DNA of 22,649 bases from JAWKUK01 sp964402175 (GTDB lineage Bacteria > Planctomycetota > UBA1135 > GCA-002686595): NCBI GenBank assembly GCA_964402175.1, contig CAYOBN010000085.1, forward strand, positions 1 through 22,649. The letters are read 5' to 3'. The translations under genes were made by a program, and so were the position numbers. Positions 12,787 through 22,128 of the stretch are shown one piece after another (the first letter of the stretch is position 1; each line of letters begins with the position of its first letter). The notes under the pieces are model-generated. The model was not told where the DNA came from. It made no database searches and was given only the letters and a program-made list of their open reading frames with translations.

Positions 12787-15309
12787 TCAGGGCTTGAACA
12801 CGACCGAGCAGGCGTTGCTGAAGTTCGAGGTCGCAGCCCCGCCCGGCGTCGTGTCCCGGTGCCAGCACTGGAAGTACAGGGTCTGGCCGGGGGTCGCCGC
12901 GAACGGACCCGTGGGGCTCGGGAGCGCGAGGGGGTTGAACAGAATCGATACCGCACCCGCGGAGCCAGAGTTCAGGATCGATCCGCCCACCTGGCGACCG
13001 ATCGCTCCGCCGAGGCAGAGGCGCCCGGCGCTACCGCCTGCGAGGTTCACGTTCCCCACCGCACCCGAGACGATGAAGTAAGCGAAGGCGTTGCGCTTCA
13101 TGTCGACACACTCGAGTCGCTGCATGGCACCGACCGAAGCGCTGCCGCGCGCGGAGATGAACGACGACTCGCGCCCCGCCGAGCCGCTCTCGTTGTGGCC
13201 GTTGGCCCGGCAGTACTGCGAGCCGATCGACTGGAACGCGCTGCCTTGAACGGTCGCGGAGTCGAAGCCCCGGATCCCGATGATGCCTCCCTGGGGACTC
13301 CGGACTTCGACCCACAGCATCCAGGCGTCGTCGGAGTCCGTGCCACCGTCCCACTCGGAGGTGACGATCGGAAGGGCGTCGTACTGGAAAGAACCCCAGA
13401 TCGCCTGATGGCGCTCGCCGAGGGCGATGCCGGCCACACCAGCGTGCGACCAGAGATTGCCCGAGACGGCGAAGACGTCGAAGTCATCGCTGCCCTGCGG
13501 CGCGGCGTAGTAGAGCTCCTCGTACGTGATGAAGAAGCTCGTTCCATCCGTCGCGACGCTGGGACGCCTTGCGCTGAGGTCGGAGTCGAAGTCCTCCATG
13601 ATCGAGACGTTGTACGCGTTGTAGGTCGCGCTCTGAGTGCAGACCACTGCGAAAATGTCACCGCCGGAGACGGCGCGCTCGTAGACGACGACGTAGGGCC
13701 GCTCAGAGGTACCAGAGACCGGGGAGTCGAAGGTCGAAGACACGTCGACATGGCTCGCGAGTTGGGTCGCTAGCACGACTTGTTCGACGGAGCCATTGGC
13801 TTGACCGTTGAAGTAGATGCGCTGCGTCATAGGCATCCCTCTCCCATCGCCATCCGCATCGCGGATCCAGGCGACGTTCCAGTAGTCACCCGCGAAGGAC
13901 TCATCGCCGCGGCTCTTCGAGATCGCCGGAGCGAAGTCGTTGTTCGCGGTGCTGTTGGACAGGAAGATCACGTTGGTCAGGAACGTCCCGTCCGTGTTGA
14001 TCACCCGGGCGAGGATGTCGTGATCGGTGGCGGAGAACTCGCGCTCGTACACGACGCAGAAGTCGGCGGAGCCTGCGATGGTGTCCCAGCTACCGCCGAG
14101 GTCCGGGTGCACACAGCTCTGACTCTGCGTATCGATGGTGAGCAAGGAGCCGACGCTGCCCGCCGCAGTATCGATGATACGACCGACGATGTCCGCGACC
14201 GAGGTCCCTGGTCCGTTTGTCGTCGCGCTCGCGACGACCATGACGCGCTGTGTCGCCGGGCTCGCGGCGATCGCAGGCGTATCCCAGTAGTTCGAGGAGA
14301 GGTCGACCGCGAAGTTCGCGCTGAAGGTCCCCGCGCCATCCAAGGACGCGAGGAAGATGTCCGCATCGGTGGCAGAGGTGTAGTCCTGCCACACGAACCA
14401 GAGCTTCATCGAAGAGGAGTCCCAAGCGCCGTCGACCTGGCTGTCGTCGTCGTTGACCCCTTGGTTGTTGTTGAAGGTGCCTCCGATGATCGGATCGATC
14501 GTGAGGGGCAGCACCGCGTCGGCCAAGAAGCTCGCGGGCACCGTCATGCGAATGCCATCACCCGTCCAGTCGCGGGCGATCTCGGCGCGATTGCCGGCTG
14601 CATCCAGGACGAACGCGCGGCCGTAGGTGAGCTCGCCCCAGAACGGATCGACGAAGCGGATGACGTCGTCGCCTGGGATCACCTGCCAGGCGCTCGCGAC
14701 GGAGATGTCCACCACGAGGTCGCCGAACGCGGGCAGCTCCGTGAACACAAACGTCTGCTCGAGCGCGTCGGGCGCGGCGTGGTAGACCTCGCGCACGCTG
14801 CCGTGGTCGAGCGCGACGCCGTCGGCGGTGCGCTGGACCTCTGCAGCGCGCAGCGGCAGGTCTGCGCCGCCGATGCGGACCTCTCGCAGCTCGAAGCGCG
14901 TCGGGTAGTTCTGCGGCGCCGCCTTGCCGAGGCGCGGTATGTATTCGACCCCGCGTTGCCCGAAGTGCGCCTTCCAGCCGCGCCCGAGCGCCCAGATCCC
15001 GTCAGCGGCCGCGTCGTAGACGACCTCGGTCATGGCGCTCCGATGGAACGCCGAAGCCGCTTGGGCCGCTTTGGAGCCCGCGCCGCCCTTTGCGCGCGGC
15101 GCCGCCGCTTGCCCGGCGAGGTCCGCGGCGTCGCGCGCAGCGGCTGCGGCGAGCCACGCCGGGTCCAGGGACTCCGTCCCCTTGACGTCTTCGAAGACGT
15201 GCGAGGACTGAACCTCGACGGGGACGTTCTCTTTCGTTTGGGCCGCGGCGAGCGGCGCGCACAGGGTGGCGACCGTCAGCAGCGACGGTGCGGTCTCGAT
15301 CTTGAACAT
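12787..15309 (-). CDS. large secreted protein with C-terminal cysteine module, unknown function
   Basis: An 840-residue protein from the ATG at 15309. The frame is open 29 codons further, but only this start gives a clean signal peptide (MFKIETAPSLLTVATLCAPL, cleaved after AAAQ). Residues about 60-260 form an N-terminal domain. A long region follows with repeats of the type VVYERAVSGGDIFAV, FCVVYEREFSATDHDILA, MLWVEVRSPQ and IFLASLDG. These resemble blade-like repeats that each restate 'D-I-F/L-A'. The C-terminal module (about 700-840) has YCRANGH, GRLCLGGAIGRQVGG and LYFQCWHRD. It parallels the C-terminus of the neighbouring protein at 11310-12614. I do not recognise a catalytic motif. It is likely an exported surface or matrix protein. 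Confidence 0.7.
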   Translation of the reverse strand: MFKIETAPSLLTVATLCAPLAAAQTKENVPVEVQSSHVFEDVKGTESLDPAWLAAAAARDAADLAGQAAAPRAKGGAGSKAAQAASAFHRSAMTEVVYDAAADGIWALGRGWKAHFGQRGVEYIPRLGKAAPQNYPTRFELREVRIGGADLPLRAAEVQRTADGVALDHGSVREVYHAAPDALEQTFVFTELPAFGDLVVDISVASAWQVIPGDDVIRFVDPFWGELTYGRAFVLDAAGNRAEIARDWTGDGIRMTVPASFLADAVLPLTIDPIIGGTFNNNQGVNDDDSQVDGAWDSSSMKLWFVWQDYTSATDADIFLASLDGAGTFSANFAVDLSSNYWDTPAIAASPATQRVMVVASATTNGPGTSVADIVGRIIDTAAGSVGSLLTIDTQSQSCVHPDLGGSWDTIAGSADFCVVYEREFSATDHDILARVINTDGTFLTNVIFLSNSTANNDFAPAISKSRGDESFAGDYWNVAWIRDADGDGRGMPMTQRIYFNGQANGSVEQVVLATQLASHVDVSSTFDSPVSGTSERPYVVVYERAVSGGDIFAVVCTQSATYNAYNVSIMEDFDSDLSARRPSVATDGTSFFITYEELYYAAPQGSDDFDVFAVSGNLWSHAGVAGIALGERHQAIWGSFQYDALPIVTSEWDGGTDSDDAWMLWVEVRSPQGGIIGIRGFDSATVQGSAFQSIGSQYCRANGHNESGSAGRESSFISARGSASVGAMQRLECVDMKRNAFAYFIVSGAVGNVNLAGGSAGRLCLGGAIGRQVGGSILNSGSAGAVSILFNPLALPSPTGPFAATPGQTLYFQCWHRDTTPGGAATSNFSNACSVVFKP

Positions 15310-15427
15310 GATGGTGCCCGGAGGCGCTCGGTGATCCGTGGCGCTCCCTGGCGTCCCCCATGGACGCGGCGCCACACCGACGGAGACCGCCGGCACTCGA
15401 ACGATCCGGGCACACGCGGCGCCGTTA

Positions 15428-15451
15428 CCGAGGTTCTCGCCAGAACCCCGG
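15428..15451 (-). terminator. hairpin just after nrdJ
   Basis: On the minus strand, 15451-15442 pairs with 15437-15428 over 10 bp, including one G-U, around a GGCG tetraloop. It starts 8 nt after the nrdJ stop at 15460. There is no U-tract, but position and symmetry make it a good terminator candidate. Confidence 0.5.
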
Positions 15452-15459
15452 CAGCGCCA

Positions 15460-18063
15460 TCAACACTGGCTGAAGCCGCAGGACTCGCACTTCACGCACC
15501 CCTCGGAGAAGTTGAGGTCGTGGGTGCACTGCGGGCACTTGATCTTGTAGCGCGACACGTTGCGCGGCGCGCCAGAGTTTTGCGGGGCCGCCGCCGGCGC
15601 AGCGGGCGGAGGCGCGACCTCGCCGCTTGCGTCGACGCGGCCCAGGAGGAGCGCCTCCAGACCGTGGGCCGCTTTGGCATCCATGTAGCGCCGCAGCGCC
15701 GTCGCCAACCCGTCCGCGAGCGACATGATGCGCCCGTCCTTCGTCGGCACCGAGAGGCTCGACCCGATCCCGCTCAACTGGCACACCGCGGTCTCGAGCT
15801 CGCCGTTGGAGCGCAGCCAGAGCGAGAGGATCCGGCAGATCGCTTCGAGGTCCGAGTTCGCGACGTCGCCGCCCTTGCCGAGCTGCGCAAACACCTCGCG
15901 CTCGCGGCCGAGGCGCGGGTCGACGCTGACCTTCACGTGCATGTTGCCGAAGGGCGTCATCTGGCGGATGCGCAGCGAGGGCATGATCTCCGGCAAGCGC
16001 ACGGGAGCGAGGACCGGCCCGGCCGCCGAGTCCCGCAGGAAGAACCCCGTCGCGGGACCCGGCACAGGGACCGCCGTAGGCGCCGGCGCTGCGGGCGCGG
16101 CGCCGGCCTCGACGGCGCGCTTCGAGCCCTCGAGCGCCATCGGCTGCATGTCGCGGCACCCGTCGCGGTACACCGTGACCCCCTTGACGTCGAGCTCGAT
16201 CGCCAAGTCGTAGATCGCCCGTACATCGTCGACGGTCGCTTCGTGCGGGAAGTTGATCGTCTTGCTGATCGAGGCGTCGCAGTTGCGCTGGAACGCGGCC
16301 TGCATGCGCATGTGCCACTCGGGCGCGACGTCGTGCGCCGTGACGAACAGCCTGCGGTGCTCCGCGGGCACCTCTTCGTCGTGGTGCAACGTGCCCTCGC
16401 GCGCGATGCGGTCGATCAGCTCGTGGCTGTAGTACCCTGCGGCTTTGGCGACACGCTCGAACACCGGGTTCACCTCGCGCATCGTCGTCGGGACGCCGTC
16501 GCGGTCCTTCATCACTTGGCGGGTGAAAGCCAGCGAGAACAGCGGCTCGATGCCACCCGAGCAGCCCGCGATGATCGAGATCGTGCCCGTGGGCGCGATC
16601 GTCGTCGTGTAGCTGTTGCGCAACCGCCGGCCGCGCTGCTCCCACTCCGAGCCCTCCCACGCCGAGAAGACGCCGCGCTCTTCGGCCAGGATCTCGCTGG
16701 CGAGGTGCGACTCCTCCTGGAGGACACGCATCACGTCCTCGCCGAAGCTGCAGCCTTCGGGCGAGTCGTACGGGATGCCCAACATGTAGAGCGCATCGGC
16801 GAAGCCCATCACGCCGAGCCCGATGCGGCGCGTCGCGCGCGACATCTCCTCGATCTGGCGCAGCGGGTAGTGGTTGACCTCGATCACGTCATCGAGGAAG
16901 CGGGTGCAGGTGTGGATCGCTTCGCGGTACGCGTCCCAGTGGAAGCGCGCGTCGGCGCCTTCGCCCTGCACGAAGCGCCCGAGGTTGATCGAGCCCAGGT
17001 TGCACGAGTCCCACGCGTGCAGCGGTTGTTCACCGCACGGGTTCGTCGCCTCGATCTCGCCGACGTTCTTGATCGGGTTCGCGGCGTTGATGCGGTCGAT
17101 GAAGACGACGCCGGGCTCGCCCGACGTGTGCGCGTGCTCGATGATCGTCGACCAGAGCTCGCCGACGGTCCAGTAGACCGGCAGCCCGTCGGAGGTCGCG
17201 AGCGGTTTGCCCTTCGCGTCCTGCTTCGCCAGCGGCGCCCATTGGCGCGTGCGCGGGTTCTTGACCTCGTGCACCTTCGTCGGCTCGCGGCGCAGCTCGG
17301 CGAGGAACTTGTCGGTCACCGCCACCGAGATGTTGTAGTTCGTCAGCTTCGTGCGATCGTCCTTGTAGACGACGAACTGCCCGATGTCCGGGTGATCGAT
17401 GCGCAGGATGCCCATGTTCGCGCCCTTGCGGAACGCGCCCTGGGTGATCGAGTCCGAGGTCTTCGAGAAGACCTCCATGAACGCGAGCGGACCCGCGCCT
17501 TGACCGCCGGAGCTCTCGACGCGGTCGCCCGCGGGGCGCAGCCGCGAGAAGCTGAACCCCGTGCCGCCGCCGGCCTTCTGGATCAACGCCGTCGCTTTGA
17601 CCGCGTCGAAGATGCCTTCGACCGAATCCTCGACGGGCAGCACGAAACACGCCGACAGCATGCCGCCGCGGCGCCCCGCGTTCGTGAGGCACGGGCTGTT
17701 CGGCAGGAACATGCGCTCGGCCATGAGCGTGTAGAAGTCGCGCGCGACCTCGACGGCTTCTTCGGCGGTCGAGCCGCAGGCGAGCTCACCCTTGGCGACG
17801 TGCGCTGCGACGCGCCAGAACATCTGGCGCGGGGTCTCGCTGAGCTGCCCGTCCGCATCGCGCAGCAAGTAGCGCCGCTCCAGCACCGTCAGCGCGTTCG
17901 GCGGCAGGTCCGGATCGACCACGTCCGCCGGCGGATCGAGCGCCTCGAGCGCCCGCCGCGCCTCGCGCTCGAGATCGACCGCAGCCCGCGGCTCGAGGCT
18001 GCGGCTGGGCTCCGAACCCGCGTTGGGGTGGGCGGCGTCGGAGTTGGTAGGACGGGACGCCAT
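15460..18063 (-). CDS. nrdJ: adenosylcobalamin-dependent (class II) ribonucleotide reductase
   Basis: An 867-residue cytoplasmic enzyme that reduces ribonucleotides to deoxyribonucleotides using coenzyme B12 to generate the thiyl radical. Visible features: an ATP-cone-like or N-terminal domain (about 35-115); SACFVLPVEDS with redox Cys139; GGGTGFSFSRLRP (165-177); NPCGEQPLHAWDSCNLGSIN with C343 and C354 (11 residues apart, as in class II enzymes) and the catalytic Glu345; NSYTTTIAPTGTIS; and KTINFPHEAT. A TSCPD-type region (MTPFGNMHVKVSVD onward) and a C-terminal tail with several CxxC pairs (KCPQC, KCESCGFSQC) follow. The frame is open upstream to 18498, but the ATG at 18063 gives the normal N-terminus. 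No nrdA/nrdB lies nearby. The gene follows murJ after 209 nt with a strong leader hairpin. Confidence 0.95.
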   Translation of the reverse strand: MASRPTNSDAAHPNAGSEPSRSLEPRAAVDLEREARRALEALDPPADVVDPDLPPNALTVLERRYLLRDADGQLSETPRQMFWRVAAHVAKGELACGSTAEEAVEVARDFYTLMAERMFLPNSPCLTNAGRRGGMLSACFVLPVEDSVEGIFDAVKATALIQKAGGGTGFSFSRLRPAGDRVESSGGQGAGPLAFMEVFSKTSDSITQGAFRKGANMGILRIDHPDIGQFVVYKDDRTKLTNYNISVAVTDKFLAELRREPTKVHEVKNPRTRQWAPLAKQDAKGKPLATSDGLPVYWTVGELWSTIIEHAHTSGEPGVVFIDRINAANPIKNVGEIEATNPCGEQPLHAWDSCNLGSINLGRFVQGEGADARFHWDAYREAIHTCTRFLDDVIEVNHYPLRQIEEMSRATRRIGLGVMGFADALYMLGIPYDSPEGCSFGEDVMRVLQEESHLASEILAEERGVFSAWEGSEWEQRGRRLRNSYTTTIAPTGTISIIAGCSGGIEPLFSLAFTRQVMKDRDGVPTTMREVNPVFERVAKAAGYYSHELIDRIAREGTLHHDEEVPAEHRRLFVTAHDVAPEWHMRMQAAFQRNCDASISKTINFPHEATVDDVRAIYDLAIELDVKGVTVYRDGCRDMQPMALEGSKRAVEAGAAPAAPAPTAVPVPGPATGFFLRDSAAGPVLAPVRLPEIMPSLRIRQMTPFGNMHVKVSVDPRLGREREVFAQLGKGGDVANSDLEAICRILSLWLRSNGELETAVCQLSGIGSSLSVPTKDGRIMSLADGLATALRRYMDAKAAHGLEALLLGRVDASGEVAPPPAAPAAAPQNSGAPRNVSRYKIKCPQCTHDLNFSEGCVKCESCGFSQC

Positions 18064-18111
18064 CGGCGGCTGGAGCGAGGTCGGGTTCACGGCGACACGC
18101 GGTGCGGTTCG

Positions 18112-18157
18112 GCGGTCGCCCCCTCCGCGCGCCCCCCTTGGCGCGCGGCGCGACCGC
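18112..18157 (-). other. long GC-rich hairpin in the nrdJ leader
   Basis: Two stacked perfect stems, 8 bp (18112-18119 with 18150-18157) and 9 bp (18125-18133 with 18140-18148), form one long hairpin with a 6-nt loop and an asymmetric internal loop. It lies 48-94 nt before the nrdJ ATG and 115 nt after the murJ stop. It could terminate murJ transcription or regulate nrdJ. I saw no cobalamin-riboswitch B12 box. Confidence 0.45.
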
Positions 18158-18272
18158 TCTGGGGGCCGATCATTCGCCCCTGCGACCCGCCGCGCAAGCA
18201 CCGACCGGCGGAGTCTGGTCGCCGCACCCGAGTCAAGCCTCCGCGCCGGAACCCGTCGCCCGAATCGCCCGC

Positions 18273-19952
18273 CTACTTCGCTGCGGAGAAGCGTCTTCGT
18301 AGCTTCTGCCCGAGTTCCCGCGCCCCAGGCACGCCCAGGGCGCTCGCAGCGGCGCCGTAGACCCCCATCGAGAGCCCGATCGCCGCGAGGACACCGAGGC
18401 CCTCCCCCGCCCACGGCGCGGCAGCGCGGTACACGAAGTGCGCGGCGCCCCCGCACGCGAGCGACGCGACGCCGATCCGAGCGAGCGGCCCGAGCCAAGC
18501 CTCGCGGCTGGGCGGCAGCCCGAGCCGCCGGGTCAGGCCCGGCCAGAGCAGCAACACGTTGAGCCAGCTCGACACGGCCGTGGCGAGCGCGAGCCCCTCG
18601 ACGTCCATCCCGAGCCCGACGAGGAAGAGGACGTTCAGGAGCGCATTGACGACGAGCAGCAGCGCCGACACACGCACCGGGCGCTTGAAGTCGCCGAGCG
18701 CGTAGTAGACCCGCGCCACGAGCCCCGCGGCGCCCGCGGGGAGGATCGCGATGCAGAGGAGCTGCAAGGTCAGCGCCGTGCGCGCGACCCCCTCGGGTCC
18801 GAAGGCGCCGTGGCCGAAGACCGCCTCGGAGAACGGGTACGCGAGCACCGCGAGCCCGACGCTCGAAGGGACCGCGACGAGCGCGATGGCGAGGTGTGTG
18901 CGGTCGTGCAGCGCGCGCACCGCAGCGCGGTCGCCGAGGTGCCCGTGCGCTTGCAGGAGCGGGAACACCGCGCTCGTCGCGGCGATCGCGACGAGCGACA
19001 TCGGGAACTGCTGGACGCGGTTCGCGAGGTAATGGATGGTGGGCCCGCCGTCCTCCAGGAGCCCCTCGGCCATGAAGCCGTCGAGCATCACGTTGACCTG
19101 GTAGACCGCTGCGCCGAACGCGAGCGGCAGCGCGCGCTTCAGGACCGTCGCGGGGCCCGAAATGCCGTCGGGTAGGGCGACCTTCGGTCCGCGCCAGAGG
19201 CCCACCCTACGGAGCGCTGGGAGCTGCACGACGAGCTGCGCGATGCCCGAGAGCAGCGCCGCCCAAGCGAGCCAGCGCGTCATCTCGAGGTGCCTCCAGC
19301 CGCCGTCGTCCTCTGGCGCCGGGCCGCTGCGCCCGAACTTCAGCACAATCAATACCAAGGCCGCGAGCCACACGACGTTCAGCACCGCGGGCGCCCAAGC
19401 GGGCGCCCCGAAGACACCGCGCACGTTGAGCGCGCCGCTGACGAGCGCAGCGAGGCACACGAAGAGCACGAACGGCATCAGCCGAATCGTGAGCTCGCGC
19501 ACGGGCCCCGGGTCCGCGCCCAGCCACGCCCAACCGGTGCCGGGCATCGTGTCGGGCACGAGCGCGACGAGGCCCATCACGAGCACCGTCAGCGCGACCA
19601 GGATCCCCGTCAGCATCCGCGCGGTCGACCAGAAGAGCGCGCGCCCCGCGTCGTCGCCGTGGTCCGCGTCGACCTCCGTCAACGCCGTCTGGAAGCTCGT
19701 CGCGATCGCGCCCTCGCCGAGGAACCGGCGGAACAGGTTCGGGATCCGCCACGCGGTGATGAAGGCGTCGTAGATGCCGGAGCGATCGCCGAAGAGCGCC
19801 GCGGCGATCATCTCGCGCACGAAGCCGAGGACGCGGCTGACGAGGGTCAACGCGGACACGAGCGCCGTGCGCCGGACGAGCCGGCCGTGGCGCGCGACGA
19901 CGTGGGAGGTCGGGCTCTCGCCCTGGCCCTGGTTCTGGCTCGTGGGAGACAC
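18273..19952 (-). CDS. murJ: lipid II flippase MurJ
   Basis: A 559-residue inner-membrane protein of the MviN/MurJ family, which flips lipid II across the membrane for peptidoglycan synthesis. It has the signature N-terminal region SRVLGFVREM (39-48), GIYDAFITAWRIPNLFRRFLGEGA (59-82), FQTAL, and about fourteen hydrophobic segments along its length. Family-important residues are present: R40, R46, D62 and the RR at 75-76. The start is a GTG at 19952 following a Gln/Ser-rich tail of about 20 residues; a GTG about 17 codons further in is an alternative. It lies 38 nt downstream of ligA on the same strand and 209 nt before nrdJ, so it may be cotranscribed with cdd-ligA. Confidence 0.94.
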   Translation of the reverse strand: MSPTSQNQGQGESPTSHVVARHGRLVRRTALVSALTLVSRVLGFVREMIAAALFGDRSGIYDAFITAWRIPNLFRRFLGEGAIATSFQTALTEVDADHGDDAGRALFWSTARMLTGILVALTVLVMGLVALVPDTMPGTGWAWLGADPGPVRELTIRLMPFVLFVCLAALVSGALNVRGVFGAPAWAPAVLNVVWLAALVLIVLKFGRSGPAPEDDGGWRHLEMTRWLAWAALLSGIAQLVVQLPALRRVGLWRGPKVALPDGISGPATVLKRALPLAFGAAVYQVNVMLDGFMAEGLLEDGGPTIHYLANRVQQFPMSLVAIAATSAVFPLLQAHGHLGDRAAVRALHDRTHLAIALVAVPSSVGLAVLAYPFSEAVFGHGAFGPEGVARTALTLQLLCIAILPAGAAGLVARVYYALGDFKRPVRVSALLLVVNALLNVLFLVGLGMDVEGLALATAVSSWLNVLLLWPGLTRRLGLPPSREAWLGPLARIGVASLACGGAAHFVYRAAAPWAGEGLGVLAAIGLSMGVYGAAASALGVPGARELGQKLRRRFSAAK

Positions 19953-19990
19953 GCGGGCGAAGACGTTAGCGTTTCCGCGCGCGCCCGCAC

Positions 19991-22126
19991 CTATCCGAGG
20001 CCGACCCGGGCGCGGAACTCGGGCTCCAGCAGCACCTGGACCCCGAGGCGCTCGGCCTCCTTGGCCTTGGAGCCCGGTTTGCCGCCCTGCACGAGGAAGT
20101 CCGTCTTGGCGCTGACCGACGACGCGACGCGGCCACCTTGGCGCTCGACGATGTGCTTGGCCTCGTCGCGCTTCAGCGTCTCGAGGGTACCCGTGAAGAC
20201 GACGGTCTTGCCCTCGAACACCCCGCCCGCCGTGACCTCCTCGGGTTGCACGGTCACGCCGCCCGCGAGCAGCCGGTCGAGCTGCGCGAGACAGCGCGGA
20301 TCCTGGAACCAGCCGTGAATGCGCTCGGCGACGGTCTCGCCGATGCCGTCGAGGTGACAGAGGTCCTCGACGGAGGCCTGCCGCAGAGCTTCGAGGTCGA
20401 ACCCCTTCGCCAGGAGCTTCGCGGTCGACGGGCCGACCTCGGGGATCGAGAGCGACGCGAGCAAGCGCGGCAACGTCGTCACCCGGCGCGCAGCGATCTG
20501 CTCCAGCAGCTTGTCGACCTTGCGCTCGCCCCAGCGCTCGAGCGCGACGAGGCGCGGCCGATCCGCCTCCGAGAGGTGGAAGAGGTCCGCGGGCTCACGC
20601 AGCAGCTCCGCGTCGTAGAGCTGCTCGATCATCTGCTCGCCGAGCGAGTCGATCTCGAACCCGCTGCGGCCCGCCATGTGGATCGTGCGGCCGACGACCT
20701 GCGGGCGGCAGCCGAAGACGTTCGGACAGCGGATGTAGCGCTCGGCGTCCTTGCGACCGTCACGCACGACCGGCGTGCCACAGGCAGGGCACTCCGCGGG
20801 CATCTGGAACGTGTCCCCGAAGCGCCACGTCACCCCTCTGCGCACTGCGCCATCGGCATCGCGGAGGCTCTCCGGTACGTCGGCGTCCCAGCCAGCGGCG
20901 AGCTCCATGTCACCGCGCGCCGCGAGCCCGACCACCTGCGGGATGACGTCACCCGCGCGTTTGACGAACACCCGATCGCCGATGCGCACATCGAGCTCTT
21001 TCACGTAGCTCTCGTTGTGCAAGGTCGTGTGCCGCACCGTCACGCCCATGACCTCGACGGGGTCGAGGTGCGCCCGCGGCGTCAAACGACCATTGACCCC
21101 GACCTGGACCTCGATCGCGCGCAGGACGGTGATTTGTTCGACCGCTTTGAACTTGTGCGCGTATTGCCAGCGCGTGGAGCGCGAGCGCTCGCCGAGGCGC
21201 TGCCGCAGGTCCAACCGAGCGAGCTTCGCCACGACCCCGTCGACCTCGAACGGCAGGCTGTCGCGCTTGGCCTCGAGCTCGTCGTGATATTGGATCGCCG
21301 CTTCGACGCCGTCGACCTCGCGGCCGTAACCCGAGTCGACGAGGCCCCACGCGCGGCACGCTTCGTACTGCTCGAGCTGCGTGGTGAATGGCCCGGCGCC
21401 TTCGCAGCGCACGACCGCATAGAGGTGGAACTCGAGCGGCACCTTGCGGACCTCCGCCGGGTCCTTACGGCGCACCGCGCCGGCCGTCGCATTGCGCGCA
21501 TTGGCGAGGCGCGGCTCACCTTCGGCCACTCGGCGCTCGTTGAACGCCTCGAACGCCGCGCGTCCGATGAGCAGCTCCCCGCGCACTTCGAGCAGCTTGG
21601 GCAGCTCGCGCGCTGTACCGTCGAGCGCGATGCGTACGTTGCGCACGGTGCGCACGTTCTGCGTGACGTCTTCGCCTACGCTGCCGTCGCCGCGGGTCAC
21701 CGCGCGCTGCAGCACACCGTCGACGTAGGTCAGCGACATCGAGACACCATCGAACTTCGGTTCGACGAACCAGCTCAGGGCCTCGTCGTCCGCCAGTCCG
21801 AGGTACCTGCGCACGGACGCATCGAAGTCGCGCACTTCGTCCGCGTCCATCAAGCTGTCGATCGACAGCATCGGCACGGCATGGCGCACTTTGTTGAACT
21901 CGCTGTCGTCCGCGAGCGGCGCGCCGACGCGCTGGGTCGGGCTATCCGGGGTGACGAGCTCCGGGTGCGCCGATTCAAGCGCGCTGAGCTCCCGCAGCAG
22001 CTTGTCGTAATCGGCGTCCGAGACGAAGCTGCGCCCCTCCACGTAGTAGTGGTGGTCGTAACGCGCGATCTCCCGCCGCAGCTCCGCGGCGCGCGCCGCG
22101 GCTCCATCCGATTTCGATCGAGCCAT
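19991..22126 (-). CDS. ligA: NAD+-dependent DNA ligase
   Basis: A 711-residue enzyme, slightly longer than E. coli LigA, that seals nicks in DNA using NAD+. In order: an Ia domain (HHYYVEGRSFVSDADYDKLL, about 25-44); the nucleotidyltransferase motif EPKFDG with the adenylated Lys124; motifs TRGDGSVGEDVTQN and ARNATAGAVRRKDP; an OB fold; a zinc finger with C446, C449, C467 and C473 in the family spacing; helix-hairpin-helix repeats; and a C-terminal BRCT domain (about 630-711, FEGKTVVFTGTLETLKRDEA). The frame is open upstream to 22423, but the ATG at 22126, two bases after the cdd stop, fits the family N-terminus and indicates an operon with cdd. Confidence 0.97.
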   Translation of the reverse strand: MARSKSDGAAARAAELRREIARYDHHYYVEGRSFVSDADYDKLLRELSALESAHPELVTPDSPTQRVGAPLADDSEFNKVRHAVPMLSIDSLMDADEVRDFDASVRRYLGLADDEALSWFVEPKFDGVSMSLTYVDGVLQRAVTRGDGSVGEDVTQNVRTVRNVRIALDGTARELPKLLEVRGELLIGRAAFEAFNERRVAEGEPRLANARNATAGAVRRKDPAEVRKVPLEFHLYAVVRCEGAGPFTTQLEQYEACRAWGLVDSGYGREVDGVEAAIQYHDELEAKRDSLPFEVDGVVAKLARLDLRQRLGERSRSTRWQYAHKFKAVEQITVLRAIEVQVGVNGRLTPRAHLDPVEVMGVTVRHTTLHNESYVKELDVRIGDRVFVKRAGDVIPQVVGLAARGDMELAAGWDADVPESLRDADGAVRRGVTWRFGDTFQMPAECPACGTPVVRDGRKDAERYIRCPNVFGCRPQVVGRTIHMAGRSGFEIDSLGEQMIEQLYDAELLREPADLFHLSEADRPRLVALERWGERKVDKLLEQIAARRVTTLPRLLASLSIPEVGPSTAKLLAKGFDLEALRQASVEDLCHLDGIGETVAERIHGWFQDPRCLAQLDRLLAGGVTVQPEEVTAGGVFEGKTVVFTGTLETLKRDEAKHIVERQGGRVASSVSAKTDFLVQGGKPGSKAKEAERLGVQVLLEPEFRARVGLG

Positions 22127-22128
22127 CG

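Noticed and set aside
18064..18272. Cobalamin riboswitch ahead of nrdJ
   Set aside because: I could not find a B12-box-like sequence. The region is dominated by one GC-rich hairpin.
13780..18360. Very long open frame (over 1500 codons) on the plus strand
   Set aside because: It lies antisense to nrdJ and the large secreted-protein gene, both of which have recognisable motifs or a signal peptide. Its product is Arg/Ala/Val/Asp-rich without motifs, a typical GC-rich shadow.
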